In this document: positions 1 to 6,900 of the stretch, piece after piece
Numbering within the stretch: position 1 is the stretch's first letter
Layout: every line of letters begins with the position of its first letter
Origin: a bacterium
Lineage (GTDB): Bacteria > Bacteroidota > Bacteroidia > B-17B0 > Aurantibacillaceae
Length of the DNA stretch: 9,948 nt
Assembly (NCBI GenBank): GCA_027364695.1
Contig: DAHXOV010000146.1
Location: 1 to 9,948 of the forward strand
Reading direction: 5' to 3'
Notes under the pieces: model-generated
Seen by the model: the letters and a program-made list of their open reading frames with translations, nothing else
What the model was told of the DNA's origin: nothing
Databases searched by the model: none
Translations under genes and position numbers: made by a program

Positions 1-27
1 AATGCAGATGGATTAGATTTTAATTAG

Positions 28-35
28 TTTATTTG
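28..35 (+). promoter_or_regulatory. Possible Bacteroidota -7 element before folB
   Basis: The octamer TTTATTTG differs from the Bacteroidota -7 consensus TAnnTTTG at one fixed position (second base T instead of A). It lies 10 bp before the folB ATG, close to the 12-bp distance seen for the perfect element before tpiA. No -33 TTTG box can be seen, because the window begins only 27 bp upstream. In such AT-rich DNA a near match may be chance. Confidence 0.25.
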
Positions 36-45
36 CGGACAAAAA

Positions 46-399
46 ATGTTGAGAATAATAGAAATTAAGGGTATTCAGTGTTATGCTTTTCATGGCTGTA
101 TGCCTGAAGAAAAAAAAACAGGCGGAAAATATCTTGTGGATGTAAGCATTCATTATAATTATGAACTGGCAGCAGATGCAGATGAATTGAGCCGTACGGT
201 AGATTATTGTAAAATATATGATATTGTATTAAAAGAAATGGCCATTCCCACTAAATTAATAGAGACGGTTGCTAAAAAAATTGCATTGCACTGCAAAACA
301 GTATATCCATTATCAGAAAAAATTTTAGTGAAGGTTACAAAACTGTCTCCACCTATCAATGGATTGGTAGAAAATGTGTCTGTGATATATGAGATATGA
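46..399 (+). CDS. folB: Dihydroneopterin aldolase (FolB)
   Basis: FolB cleaves 7,8-dihydroneopterin to 6-hydroxymethyl-7,8-dihydropterin and glycolaldehyde in the cytoplasmic tetrahydrofolate pathway. The 117 residues match the usual family length of about 120. Family landmarks are visible: the FHG motif at residues 15-17 followed by the catalytic Glu22, the TVDY segment ending in Tyr54, the LIET helix with the pterin-contacting Glu at about 73, and the active-site Lys99 in the VTK-SPP strand near the C-terminus. The ATG start gives a normal N-terminus (LRIIEIKGIQCYAFHG). No other folate gene is in the window. The following gene is 107 bp away and belongs to another pathway, so folB is probably the end of, or a single gene outside, the glycan cassette. 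The assignment is firm. Confidence 0.93.
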   Translation: MLRIIEIKGIQCYAFHGCMPEEKKTGGKYLVDVSIHYNYELAADADELSRTVDYCKIYDIVLKEMAIPTKLIETVAKKIALHCKTVYPLSEKILVKVTKLSPPINGLVENVSVIYEI

Positions 400-445
400 G
401 TGATTGGTCCCTGAATTTGATTGGGTTTGATGAATAGCTGTTCTA

Positions 446-465
446 AATGAAATTGTATTTTCATT
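446..465 (+). terminator. Weak hairpin downstream of folB
   Basis: The sequence holds a perfect 7-bp inverted repeat, AATGAAA at 446-452 and TTTCATT at 459-465, around a 6-base loop, followed by a moderately T-rich stretch. It sits in the only sizeable intergenic gap (400-506), where a terminator for folB would be expected. The stem has one G:C pair and would be unstable, so it may equally be chance in AT-rich DNA. Confidence 0.22.
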
Positions 466-482
466 GTTTAATTTATTATCAG

Positions 483-490
483 TAGTTTTA
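483..490 (+). promoter_or_regulatory. Possible -7 element before the glycan cassette
   Basis: TAGTTTTA matches TAnnTTTG at all fixed positions but the last and lies 16 bp before the flippase ATG at 507. A cassette promoter is expected here, because the 107-bp gap separates it from folB. No clear -33 box accompanies it, so this is a weak candidate. Confidence 0.2.
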
Positions 491-506
491 TGCCTTAATC
501 AAAAGC

Positions 507-1988
507 ATGACATCGGTCAGACAATTATTTGGTCAAACAGGTGTGTATGGACTTGGCACTGTTTTACCGAGATTTTTGAACTATTTACTTACGCCGCTTT
601 ACACTTACCTTTTTACTAATCCTGCTGAATATGGTATCAATGCAGAGGTGTATGCGTATATTTCTTTTTTGAACATTATTTTTACTTATGGTATGGAAAC
701 GAGTTATTTTCGTTTTTCCAATCAATTGAATGATACTAAAAAAGTGTTTGATAATGCTTTGAGTTTAATTATTCTGTCCACGGTGATTTTTTCTTGTGTT
801 CTTTTTGCTTTTTCTGGTACAATCGTAGCCGTTTTAAAATATCAAAACATCCTATTTATTTATTGGACAATTGGCATTATAGCATCTGATGCTTTATTAT
901 CTATTCCATTTGCTTATTTGAGACAAGAACAAAAGGCAATGAGATTTTCTTTATTGAAGATGATCAATGTACTGATAAATGTTGTTTTGAATTTATTTTT
1001 CTTTCTTGTTTGTAAAGGAAGTTATGACGAAGGGAAGCAATCTATTTTTTCTACGATATATGAGCCATCTATAGGTATTGGGTATTCATTTTTAAGTAAT
1101 TTATTAGCGAATGTTGTGTCTTTGTTTTTATTATTTCCTGTATGGAAAAAATTTCAATTTCAAATAGATATTGATTTAAGTAAAAAAATACTGTTATACG
1201 CTTTACCTCTTTTAGTAGTGGGCTTGGCAGGTATGATCAATGAAACCTTTGACAGAATCATATTAAAATATCTTTTGCCTGCGAGTGTGGCTCAATATGC
1301 TCAGGGAGTCTATGGGGCATGTTACAAAATATCTATATTGATGAGTCTCTTTATTCAAGCCTATCGTTATGCGGCAGAGCCAATTTTTTTTAAGGCATTT
1401 AAGGAAAATGATTCTAAAGTAATTTATGCTAAAACGACCGATATTTTTATTGCTTTTGCTCTTGTAATATGGTTGGGCACGGTGCTTAATTTACCTGTTC
1501 TTCAATACTTTATAGGACCATCTTACAGAGTAGGGTTAAAGGTTGTACCTGTATTGCTCACGGCGAATTTATTTTTGGGTATTTATTTTAATTTTTCTTT
1601 TTGGTATAAACTTACAGGGCAAACTCAAATAGGGGCATATATTACAATGATGGGTGCTATTATTACCTTGGCAATCAATTTTGCTTTTGTGCCTGAATAT
1701 GCTTATGTAGCTTCTGCCTGGGCTACATTTGCTGCATATTTTACAATGATGATGATGGCCTATTTATTAGGACAAAAATATTATAAGATAAAATATCCGA
1801 TATCTAAGATTGTATTCAATATCTTTCTTGTAGTAATTATATTTATACTCTCCAATCAATTTAATTTTTCATCTCATGTGCTTAAAATTATTGTAAATAA
1901 TATTTTCTTGATTTTATTTGTTCTTTACATAGCGTGGAGATATAAAATACACCTCATTTATAGAAACTTTTACTATAACAAAAAATAA
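507..1988 (+). CDS. Polysaccharide flippase, Wzx/MATE-like (MOP superfamily)
   Basis: This is a 493-residue integral membrane protein of the polysaccharide-export branch of the MOP flippase superfamily. Such proteins move lipid-linked oligosaccharides or other glycan precursors across the inner membrane. Nearly the whole length is hydrophobic, with about 12-14 predicted membrane segments and only short charged loops. The N-terminus (GQTGVYGLGTVLPRFLNYLL, residues 9-28) is the typical first-helix signature of this family, and a second family-like segment, ALPLLVVGLAGMINETFDRI, begins at about residue 232 and opens the second half. Length is normal and there is no sign of truncation. It is the first gene of a three-gene cassette with an amidotransferase (5 bp downstream) and a glycosyltransferase, which supports a role in surface glycan or LPS assembly. 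The substrate cannot be inferred. A lipid II flippase (MurJ) is less likely given the context and N-terminus. Confidence 0.88.
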   Translation: MTSVRQLFGQTGVYGLGTVLPRFLNYLLTPLYTYLFTNPAEYGINAEVYAYISFLNIIFTYGMETSYFRFSNQLNDTKKVFDNALSLIILSTVIFSCVLFAFSGTIVAVLKYQNILFIYWTIGIIASDALLSIPFAYLRQEQKAMRFSLLKMINVLINVVLNLFFFLVCKGSYDEGKQSIFSTIYEPSIGIGYSFLSNLLANVVSLFLLFPVWKKFQFQIDIDLSKKILLYALPLLVVGLAGMINETFDRIILKYLLPASVAQYAQGVYGACYKISILMSLFIQAYRYAAEPIFFKAFKENDSKVIYAKTTDIFIAFALVIWLGTVLNLPVLQYFIGPSYRVGLKVVPVLLTANLFLGIYFNFSFWYKLTGQTQIGAYITMMGAIITLAINFAFVPEYAYVASAWATFAAYFTMMMMAYLLGQKYYKIKYPISKIVFNIFLVVIIFILSNQFNFSSHVLKIIVNNIFLILFVLYIAWRYKIHLIYRNFYYNKK

Positions 1989-1993
1989 TTATT

Positions 1994-3832
1994 GTGTGTG
2001 GTATAGCTGGTATTTACAGACTAAATAAAAATATTTCACTTCAGCCCGATACAAAAGTATTAGAAATACTGAGGCATAGAGGACCTGATGCTCAAAGGTA
2101 TTATGCATTTGATGATGCTGTGTTTTATCATACAAGATTGTCTATCATTGATTTATCAGAACAAAGCCATCAGCCGTTTTTATTGAACAAAAATAAATGT
2201 GTTGTTTATAATGGAGAAATTTTTAATTACCAGGAGCTATGTAAAGATATTGAGAATGTAGTAACAAAAGGTGATACAGAAGTATTAATAAAATATTTTG
2301 ATAAATATAGAATTCATGGACTTGAAAATATCAATGGTTTTTTTGCATTTGCTTTTTACGATGATGCAGAAAAAGAGCTTTATGTAATAAGAGACAGGTT
2401 TGGAGAAAAGCCACTTTATTACTATTGCGATTTAAATATTTTTGCTTTTTCTTCTGAAATCCATTCTTTGCTTGAACTCATACAAAAAAAATTATCTTTG
2501 AATATGGACGCTCTTTATACTTATTTCAGATTACACTATATTCCGGGAGAAAATAGTGTTTTGAATGGTATTAAAAGGTTGTTGCCTGGTCATTATATTC
2601 ACATTAAATCTGATAAAATAACTCATCAAAAGTGGTATGACATAGAAAGAAAAATGGACGGAATAAATACATCTTTTGAGGAATTATTCAACGATGCGAT
2701 AAAAAAGAGGTTAATATCGGATGCCCCGATAGGTGCTTTTTTGAGTGGTGGATTAGATTCTTCTATAGTATGTGCATTAGCAAAGCAGCATGAGCAAGAG
2801 TTGCATACTTTTAGCTTAGGATATAAAGATGAAGCATTATACAACGAAACAGCCGATGCAGAAATGGTGGCAAAAAGTATCGGCAGCAAGCATCATAATT
2901 TTGAAATAAGTATCGACGAGATAGCTTCTCAGTTTTTTTCTTTATTAGAAAGAATAGACGAACCCTTTGCAGACTCATCAGCTCTCAATGTGTATTTTCT
3001 TAGTCAGAAAATAAAACAATATGTTACTGTAGCTTTGTCAGGAGATGGAGCAGATGAATTATTAATGGGATACAACAAACACAAGATATTTTTACTTAAG
3101 TATTATCCTGTACTTAAATTGTTATCTGTACCTGTAGATGTATTAACTTCTCTTTTTCCTGAAAGCAGAAGCTACAGACTGTTTAATCATATCAGGAAGC
3201 TAAAACGTTTTTCAAAAGGATCACAATTAACACCCTTAAAAAAATATATCTATCTTTCTCAATGGGCAGAAGATACATATATTCATCAACTGTTTAATCC
3301 TCCCTTAAACAATCATTATTTTTATTCTTTATTTGAAAAATATAAAGAATTAGATGATGTGAGGATATTTAATGCTGCTGATTTGGAAATTGTTTTGCCA
3401 AATGATATGTTGTATAAAATTGATTTTTTTGGAATGCAAAATGCTGTAGAGATCAGGTCTCCATTTTTAGACCATAGGGTGGTAGAGTATTTGTATCATG
3501 CTTCATTCAGCGATAAAATATTTTATTCTAAACAAAAGTATTTACTGAGAAAAAATTTTTCTTATTTACTTCCCGATAAAATTCTGTCTAAAAAAAAGAA
3601 GGGGTTTGAAATACCTTTGCATAAAATACTATTACCTGTTGTAAATGAACATTATTATTTCAAAAAAGAATTTCTTTCGTTACAAGGTTTATTTAATTAT
3701 GAACTCATTCAACAACTTATCACACAGATGAAAAGAAATAATTTGAACGATGCCTCATTGAAAATATGGTCAATTCTTGTTTTTCAGGCGTGGTACGAAA
3801 AATTTAATAGATACATTGATAAGTTTTTATGA
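1994..3832 (+). CDS. asnB: Asparagine synthase-type glutamine amidotransferase (AsnB family)
   Basis: The 612-residue protein joins an N-terminal class II glutaminase domain (about 1-200) to an ATP-dependent synthetase domain (about 225-600). The start is a GTG, fixed by MCGIAGIY: Cys2 must become the N-terminal nucleophile after Met removal. Other glutaminase landmarks are HTRLSIIDLS, the VYNGEIFN segment and GDTEVL. The synthetase domain shows the PPi-loop SGGLDSS at 251-257, LSGDGADELLMGY, VEIRSPFLDHRVVEY and the C-terminal KKKKGFEIPL. All expected catalytic motifs are intact. It uses glutamine nitrogen and ATP, classically to amidate aspartate. It lies between a flippase (5 bp upstream) and a glycosyltransferase (ATGA overlap). 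AsnB paralogues in glycan loci can instead amidate a sugar acid or other precursor. The family is certain, but the substrate is not decided by the sequence. Confidence 0.92.
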   Translation: MCGIAGIYRLNKNISLQPDTKVLEILRHRGPDAQRYYAFDDAVFYHTRLSIIDLSEQSHQPFLLNKNKCVVYNGEIFNYQELCKDIENVVTKGDTEVLIKYFDKYRIHGLENINGFFAFAFYDDAEKELYVIRDRFGEKPLYYYCDLNIFAFSSEIHSLLELIQKKLSLNMDALYTYFRLHYIPGENSVLNGIKRLLPGHYIHIKSDKITHQKWYDIERKMDGINTSFEELFNDAIKKRLISDAPIGAFLSGGLDSSIVCALAKQHEQELHTFSLGYKDEALYNETADAEMVAKSIGSKHHNFEISIDEIASQFFSLLERIDEPFADSSALNVYFLSQKIKQYVTVALSGDGADELLMGYNKHKIFLLKYYPVLKLLSVPVDVLTSLFPESRSYRLFNHIRKLKRFSKGSQLTPLKKYIYLSQWAEDTYIHQLFNPPLNNHYFYSLFEKYKELDDVRIFNAADLEIVLPNDMLYKIDFFGMQNAVEIRSPFLDHRVVEYLYHASFSDKIFYSKQKYLLRKNFSYLLPDKILSKKKKGFEIPLHKILLPVVNEHYYFKKEFLSLQGLFNYELIQQLITQMKRNNLNDASLKIWSILVFQAWYEKFNRYIDKFL

Positions 3833-5025
3833 TAAAGATATTAAGGATAATCAATAGATTTAACTTAGGTGGTCCTACTTATAATGCCGCTTATCTTACT
3901 AAATATATGCCCAACGAATACTCTACATTACTGATGGGCGGTGTGCCTGAAGAGCACGAAGTAGATTCTTTACATATTGTAAAAAGTTTGCATATAGAGC
4001 CAGTGATTATCCCTGAAATGTCTCGCTCAATCAATGGATTCAATGATTTTAAATCGTATTTATTGATTAGAAAAATGATTCAAAATTATAAACCTGATAT
4101 AGTGCATACACACGCATCAAAAGCAGGATTATTAGGCAGATTGGCAGCTGTTCACGAAAAAGTCCCTGTTATAGTACACACCTTTCATGGGCACATCTTT
4201 CATTCATATTTTAATTCTTTTATTACCAATATTTTTTTGAAAACAGAAAGATATTTGGCTAAAAAAAGCAATGCTGTTATCGCTATTAGCCATCAACAAA
4301 AAAGAGAACTTGCAGAGCTATTAAAAATATCCAGTCCTGATAAATTTGAAATAATTCCATTAGGATTGGATTTAAAAAAATTTTCTGAAGACTTGCCGCA
4401 CAAGAGATCTGTTTTCAGGCAAATGTATAATATTGCTGATGATATCATTGCTATTGGTATTGTGGGAAGGTTAGTGCCTGTCAAAAATCATTATTTACTG
4501 ATAGATGCAGTGAAGTTGCTAAAAACATTGACAGACAAAAAATTTGAAATAATTATTATAGGAGATGGTGATTTGAAAAAGAAGTTGATGCAATATGTGA
4601 AAGATAATAATATGAGTTACCGAACAAATAAATATGAAGCCAATGCAGATTTTTATTTTACTTCTTGGATAAAAGAAATGGATATGGCGTATGCAGGATT
4701 AGACATTGTTACATTGTGCTCTAAAAACGAGGGGACACCAGTCAGCTTATTGGAAGCACAGGCAGCAGGCAGATTTATTGTAACTACAAATGTTGGTGGG
4801 GTGCAAGATATATTGAAAAAGGAGGCAGGAATTATTGTCAATGGTTTTTTATCTTCAACATTTGCTCATGCGCTATTAAATGCGATTGAAAATTTTGCGC
4901 ATCAGAACATTCAAATACATTCAGTGATAAGTCCTGTAATTATTGAAAAATACTCGTATGAAAGGTTAGTGAAAAACATGGATCAATTGTATAAAAACCT
5001 ACTTCGTAATATTGATAATAAATAG
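3829..5025 (+). CDS. GT4-family glycosyltransferase
   Basis: This 398-residue GT-B fold enzyme transfers a sugar from a nucleotide donor to a glycan acceptor at the cytoplasmic side of the membrane. The N-terminal half carries the glycine-rich loop FNLGGPTYNAA near residues 12-22, then VHTHASKAGLLGRLAA and VHTFHGHIFHSYF, typical of a GT4 subgroup found in surface-polysaccharide loci. The C-terminal half has GIVGRLVPVKNH and the retaining-GT4 E-x7-E signature (Glu301 and Glu309 in NEGTPVSLLEAQAAG), followed by the NVGGVQDIL segment. Its ATG overlaps the stop of the amidotransferase gene (ATGA), indicating translational coupling. There is no signal peptide or clear membrane helix, consistent with peripheral association. 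The donor and acceptor sugars cannot be predicted. It closes the cassette, and the next gene is convergent, 37 bp away. Confidence 0.93.
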   Translation: MIKILRIINRFNLGGPTYNAAYLTKYMPNEYSTLLMGGVPEEHEVDSLHIVKSLHIEPVIIPEMSRSINGFNDFKSYLLIRKMIQNYKPDIVHTHASKAGLLGRLAAVHEKVPVIVHTFHGHIFHSYFNSFITNIFLKTERYLAKKSNAVIAISHQQKRELAELLKISSPDKFEIIPLGLDLKKFSEDLPHKRSVFRQMYNIADDIIAIGIVGRLVPVKNHYLLIDAVKLLKTLTDKKFEIIIIGDGDLKKKLMQYVKDNNMSYRTNKYEANADFYFTSWIKEMDMAYAGLDIVTLCSKNEGTPVSLLEAQAAGRFIVTTNVGGVQDILKKEAGIIVNGFLSSTFAHALLNAIENFAHQNIQIHSVISPVIIEKYSYERLVKNMDQLYKNLLRNIDNK

Positions 5026-5062
5026 GGTAGAGGGAGCACCTTGATATTCCAACATACGATTT

Positions 5063-5647
5063 TTAATTTTTCTTTAACTCTTCTAAAATCTGAATCACCT
5101 TGGGTAACAGCGGCTCTGTATCTATGTTATTGATGACAAAATGTGCAAGTGGTATTTTTTTTTCATCGCCCCATTGTTTTTCCATTCTTTGAAGAATTTC
5201 TTTTTCGTTTAAGTTATCTCTTTTTTTTATTCTGTGTACTCTGATTTCCTTTGGCGCTGTTACTAATATAATTTTATCACAATTATTTTGTAAATGGGAC
5301 TCAAACAAAATAGCACTTTCTTTGAATATTAAAGGAGCGTCTGAATGTGCTGTAATAAATTCTTTAAAATCGTTTTGAACAGCGGTGTGTATGATAGAAT
5401 TAATTGGCTGTAAAAGCGTATTATCGTTAAAAATTTTTGACGCAATATATTTTTTATCAATCTCATGCTCATTCAAATAGCTTTGATGACCAAGTAATTT
5501 GACAATCTGTTTTTTTACATTAGGAAGAAAATACATTTGTTTTGCCCTTTCATCTGAATAATAAACAGGGTAAGCAAGTGTTGCTATGACCTTTGCGACC
5601 ATAGACTTTCCTGATCCTATTCCGCCTGTGATACAAATTACCTTCAT
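5063..5647 (-). CDS. coaE: Dephospho-CoA kinase
   Basis: CoaE phosphorylates the ribose 3'-hydroxyl of dephospho-CoA, the last cytoplasmic step of coenzyme A synthesis. The 194 residues match the family length. The P-loop GGIGSGKS is at residues 8-15, followed by the YYSDERAKQMY segment with the conserved Asp, the KESAILFES segment, and the lid and adenine-binding region RIKKRDNLNEKEILQRMEKQ ending in AHFVINN. One small oddity is IIHTAV, where the usual family motif reads HP. The start ATG overlaps the stop of the upstream YbbR-like gene (ATGA on the minus strand), so the two are probably translationally coupled. It converges on the glycosyltransferase gene with 37 bp between, where no terminator hairpin is obvious. 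Confidence 0.95.
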   Translation of the reverse strand: MKVICITGGIGSGKSMVAKVIATLAYPVYYSDERAKQMYFLPNVKKQIVKLLGHQSYLNEHEIDKKYIASKIFNDNTLLQPINSIIHTAVQNDFKEFITAHSDAPLIFKESAILFESHLQNNCDKIILVTAPKEIRVHRIKKRDNLNEKEILQRMEKQWGDEKKIPLAHFVINNIDTEPLLPKVIQILEELKKN

Positions 5648-6036
5648 TTTTTCTTTTTGGATTTAAGTTGAATGCTTATTGTATCGGGTTGCAATTCTGT
5701 TATTTTAATTTTTACAGGAAAACTTTTGTTTTCAAGTATGCTTTGAGTGCGAATGAGAAACAGCCCCTTCTTGTTGAGTTTTTTCAGTTTATTAAAGGGT
5801 ATATTTATTTTTTCAGGAAAATAGTTCTCAAGTAAGATAATTTTTAATCCAGAACCTTTAACGGTTATTTTAAGATGAATGGAATCGCTATCCTTTTCAT
5901 ATATATTGGGTATTTGAGTGATATTTGTGTTGAAATGATAGGGTCGGATATAGGTTTGATTTAATTGATGTACTATCCACAAAATAAATGCTGTGAGAAG
6001 ACAAACAATAAAAATTAAAATTTCTTTTCTAATCAT
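5644..6036 (-). CDS. Short YbbR/CdaR-like membrane-anchored protein
   Basis: The reading frame extends to a TTG at 6075, but the ATG at 6036 is preferred. It gives 130 residues starting MIRKEILIFIVC, placing two positive charges directly before a single membrane helix (about 5-23). The remaining 105 residues resemble one YbbR domain: a Y-x-R-P-Y strand, the NITQIPNIY turn, a HLKITVKGSG strand, an INIPFNKL strand and a final ELQPDTISIQL strand. The C-terminus is lysine-rich. It is expected to be anchored in the inner membrane with the domain outside the cytoplasm. In Bacteroidota a YbbR-like gene is commonly followed by coaE, as here, but those proteins are usually about 300 residues with several domains, so this is a minimal version. 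The function is not established; in Firmicutes YbbR/CdaR regulates the c-di-AMP synthase CdaA. No cyclase gene is present here. Confidence 0.7.
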   Translation of the reverse strand: MIRKEILIFIVCLLTAFILWIVHQLNQTYIRPYHFNTNITQIPNIYEKDSDSIHLKITVKGSGLKIILLENYFPEKINIPFNKLKKLNKKGLFLIRTQSILENKSFPVKIKITELQPDTISIQLKSKKKK

Positions 6037-6068
6037 TTGAAAGGCGAAAGTAAGCAGGAATGTTTTTT

Positions 6069-6102
6069 TTTGCAAGAGTGTTCAATAACTTAATTATATT
6101 TG
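6069..6102 (+). promoter_or_regulatory. Bacteroidota-type promoter of tpiA (-33 TTTG, -7 TATATTTG)
   Basis: TATATTTG at 6095-6102 is a perfect match to the Bacteroidota -7 consensus TAnnTTTG. A TTTG at 6069-6072, the end of a T9 tract, could serve as the -33 box, with a 22-bp spacer that is slightly long. The tpiA ATG begins 12 bp after the element, so the transcript would start only a few bases before it. This also argues against the in-frame TTG at 6100-6102 as start codon, since it lies inside the -7 box. Confidence 0.6.
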
Positions 6103-6114
6103 TGGATTAAAAAA

Positions 6115-6867
6115 ATGCGTCAAAAAATAGTTGCTGCTAACTGGAAATTGAATAAAACACTGAGCGAGGGTATTGAGTTGGTTAAATTTTTACAGTTAAA
6201 AGTGAATGAGTATGATAAAGTAATAAAAATTATTTGCCCCACTTTTCCCTTGTTGTATCCGATTGGTCAGGTATTAAATAAAGAAAAAAATTTTTATTTG
6301 GGAGCTCAAAATTGTAGCGCTTTTGAAAAAGGTGCCTATACTGGTGAAGTTTCTGCAAGCATTTTAAAATCTGTGCATTGTGACTATGTAATCATTGGAC
6401 ACTCCGAAAGAAGAAGCATTTTTAATGAATCAGAAGAAATATTAAAACGAAAATTAGAACGAGCATTAAATGAAAATATAAAAGCCATTTATTGTGTAGG
6501 AGAGGAGTTGGAACAAAGAAAAAATCGCTTGCAATTTGATGTTGTAGAAAAACAGTTAGAAAATATTTTCAGTTTAAATAATGAACAATTGTCTCAAATC
6601 ATTATTGCGTATGAACCAATATGGGCTATTGGAACGGGTGTCAATGCATCGCCAAAAGAAGCACAAGAAATGCATCGTTTTATTAGAGAAATCATTGCGA
6701 AAAAGGATACAAATATAGCTAATGCAATACCTGTATTATATGGCGGAAGTTGTAATGCTGGCAATGCTTCCCAATTATTTTCTCAAAAAGATATTGATGG
6801 TGGTCTCATCGGTTCTGCTTCCTTGAAAGGAGAAGAATTTATTCAAATTATTTACGCCGCATCTTAA
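6115..6867 (+). CDS. tpiA: Triosephosphate isomerase
   Basis: TpiA interconverts dihydroxyacetone phosphate and glyceraldehyde 3-phosphate in glycolysis and gluconeogenesis. From the ATG at 6115 the protein has 250 residues, the normal length, and the classical N-terminus MRQKIVAANWKLN. Using the TTG at 6100 would add five atypical residues and place the start inside the promoter. Catalytic residues are all present: Asn9 and Lys11 in the first strand, His96 in IIGHSERR, and the base Glu167 in AYEPIWAIGTG, which runs into flexible loop 6. The phosphate-binding loops YGGSCNAGN and DGGLIGSASL are intact. It is the first gene of a plus-strand run and is divergent from the YbbR-coaE pair across a 78-bp gap. 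The assignment is firm. Confidence 0.97.
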   Translation: MRQKIVAANWKLNKTLSEGIELVKFLQLKVNEYDKVIKIICPTFPLLYPIGQVLNKEKNFYLGAQNCSAFEKGAYTGEVSASILKSVHCDYVIIGHSERRSIFNESEEILKRKLERALNENIKAIYCVGEELEQRKNRLQFDVVEKQLENIFSLNNEQLSQIIIAYEPIWAIGTGVNASPKEAQEMHRFIREIIAKKDTNIANAIPVLYGGSCNAGNASQLFSQKDIDGGLIGSASLKGEEFIQIIYAAS

Positions 6868-6900
6868 ATGAAAGGAATGATATTTAAAAATATAGTATGA
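6868..6900 (+). other. 10-codon reading frame bridging tpiA and the SCO gene
   Basis: An ATG directly follows the tpiA stop codon with no spacer and opens a frame reading MKGMIFKNIV. Its TGA (6898-6900) overlaps the SCO gene ATG (6897-6899) as ATGA. The layout would allow ribosomes finishing tpiA to reinitiate and pass on to the SCO gene. The peptide resembles nothing I recognise, and a frame this short can occur by chance, so it is listed as a possible coupling frame rather than a gene. Confidence 0.2.

Noticed and set aside
1..45. Possible tail of an upstream coding region (frame 1 stays open until a TAG at 25-27).
   Set aside because: Eight codons are too few to identify a protein, and the other frames also stop within 23 bases.
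110..118. A9 tract in folB directly after the catalytic Glu22 codon, and a similar T9 run (A9 on the coding strand) at 5155-5163 in coaE, considered as phase-variation switches.
   Set aside because: Both encode ordinary Glu-Lys-Lys runs in intact essential-type genes, and long A tracts are expected in such AT-rich DNA.
5026..5062. Shared terminator between the convergent glycosyltransferase and coaE genes.
   Set aside because: Only 3-4 bp inverted repeats can be found; no credible hairpin with a T tract is visible.
6037..6075. N-terminal extension of the YbbR-like protein from a TTG at 6075.
   Set aside because: It adds 13 residues before a well-formed start (MIRKE plus helix), uses a rarer start codon and runs into the T9 tract of the tpiA promoter.
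6880..6893. Palindrome ATATTT-AA-AAATAT just before the SCO start, considered as an operator or terminator.
   Set aside because: It is pure A/T with a two-base centre, so it cannot form a useful RNA hairpin and is likely by chance at this composition.
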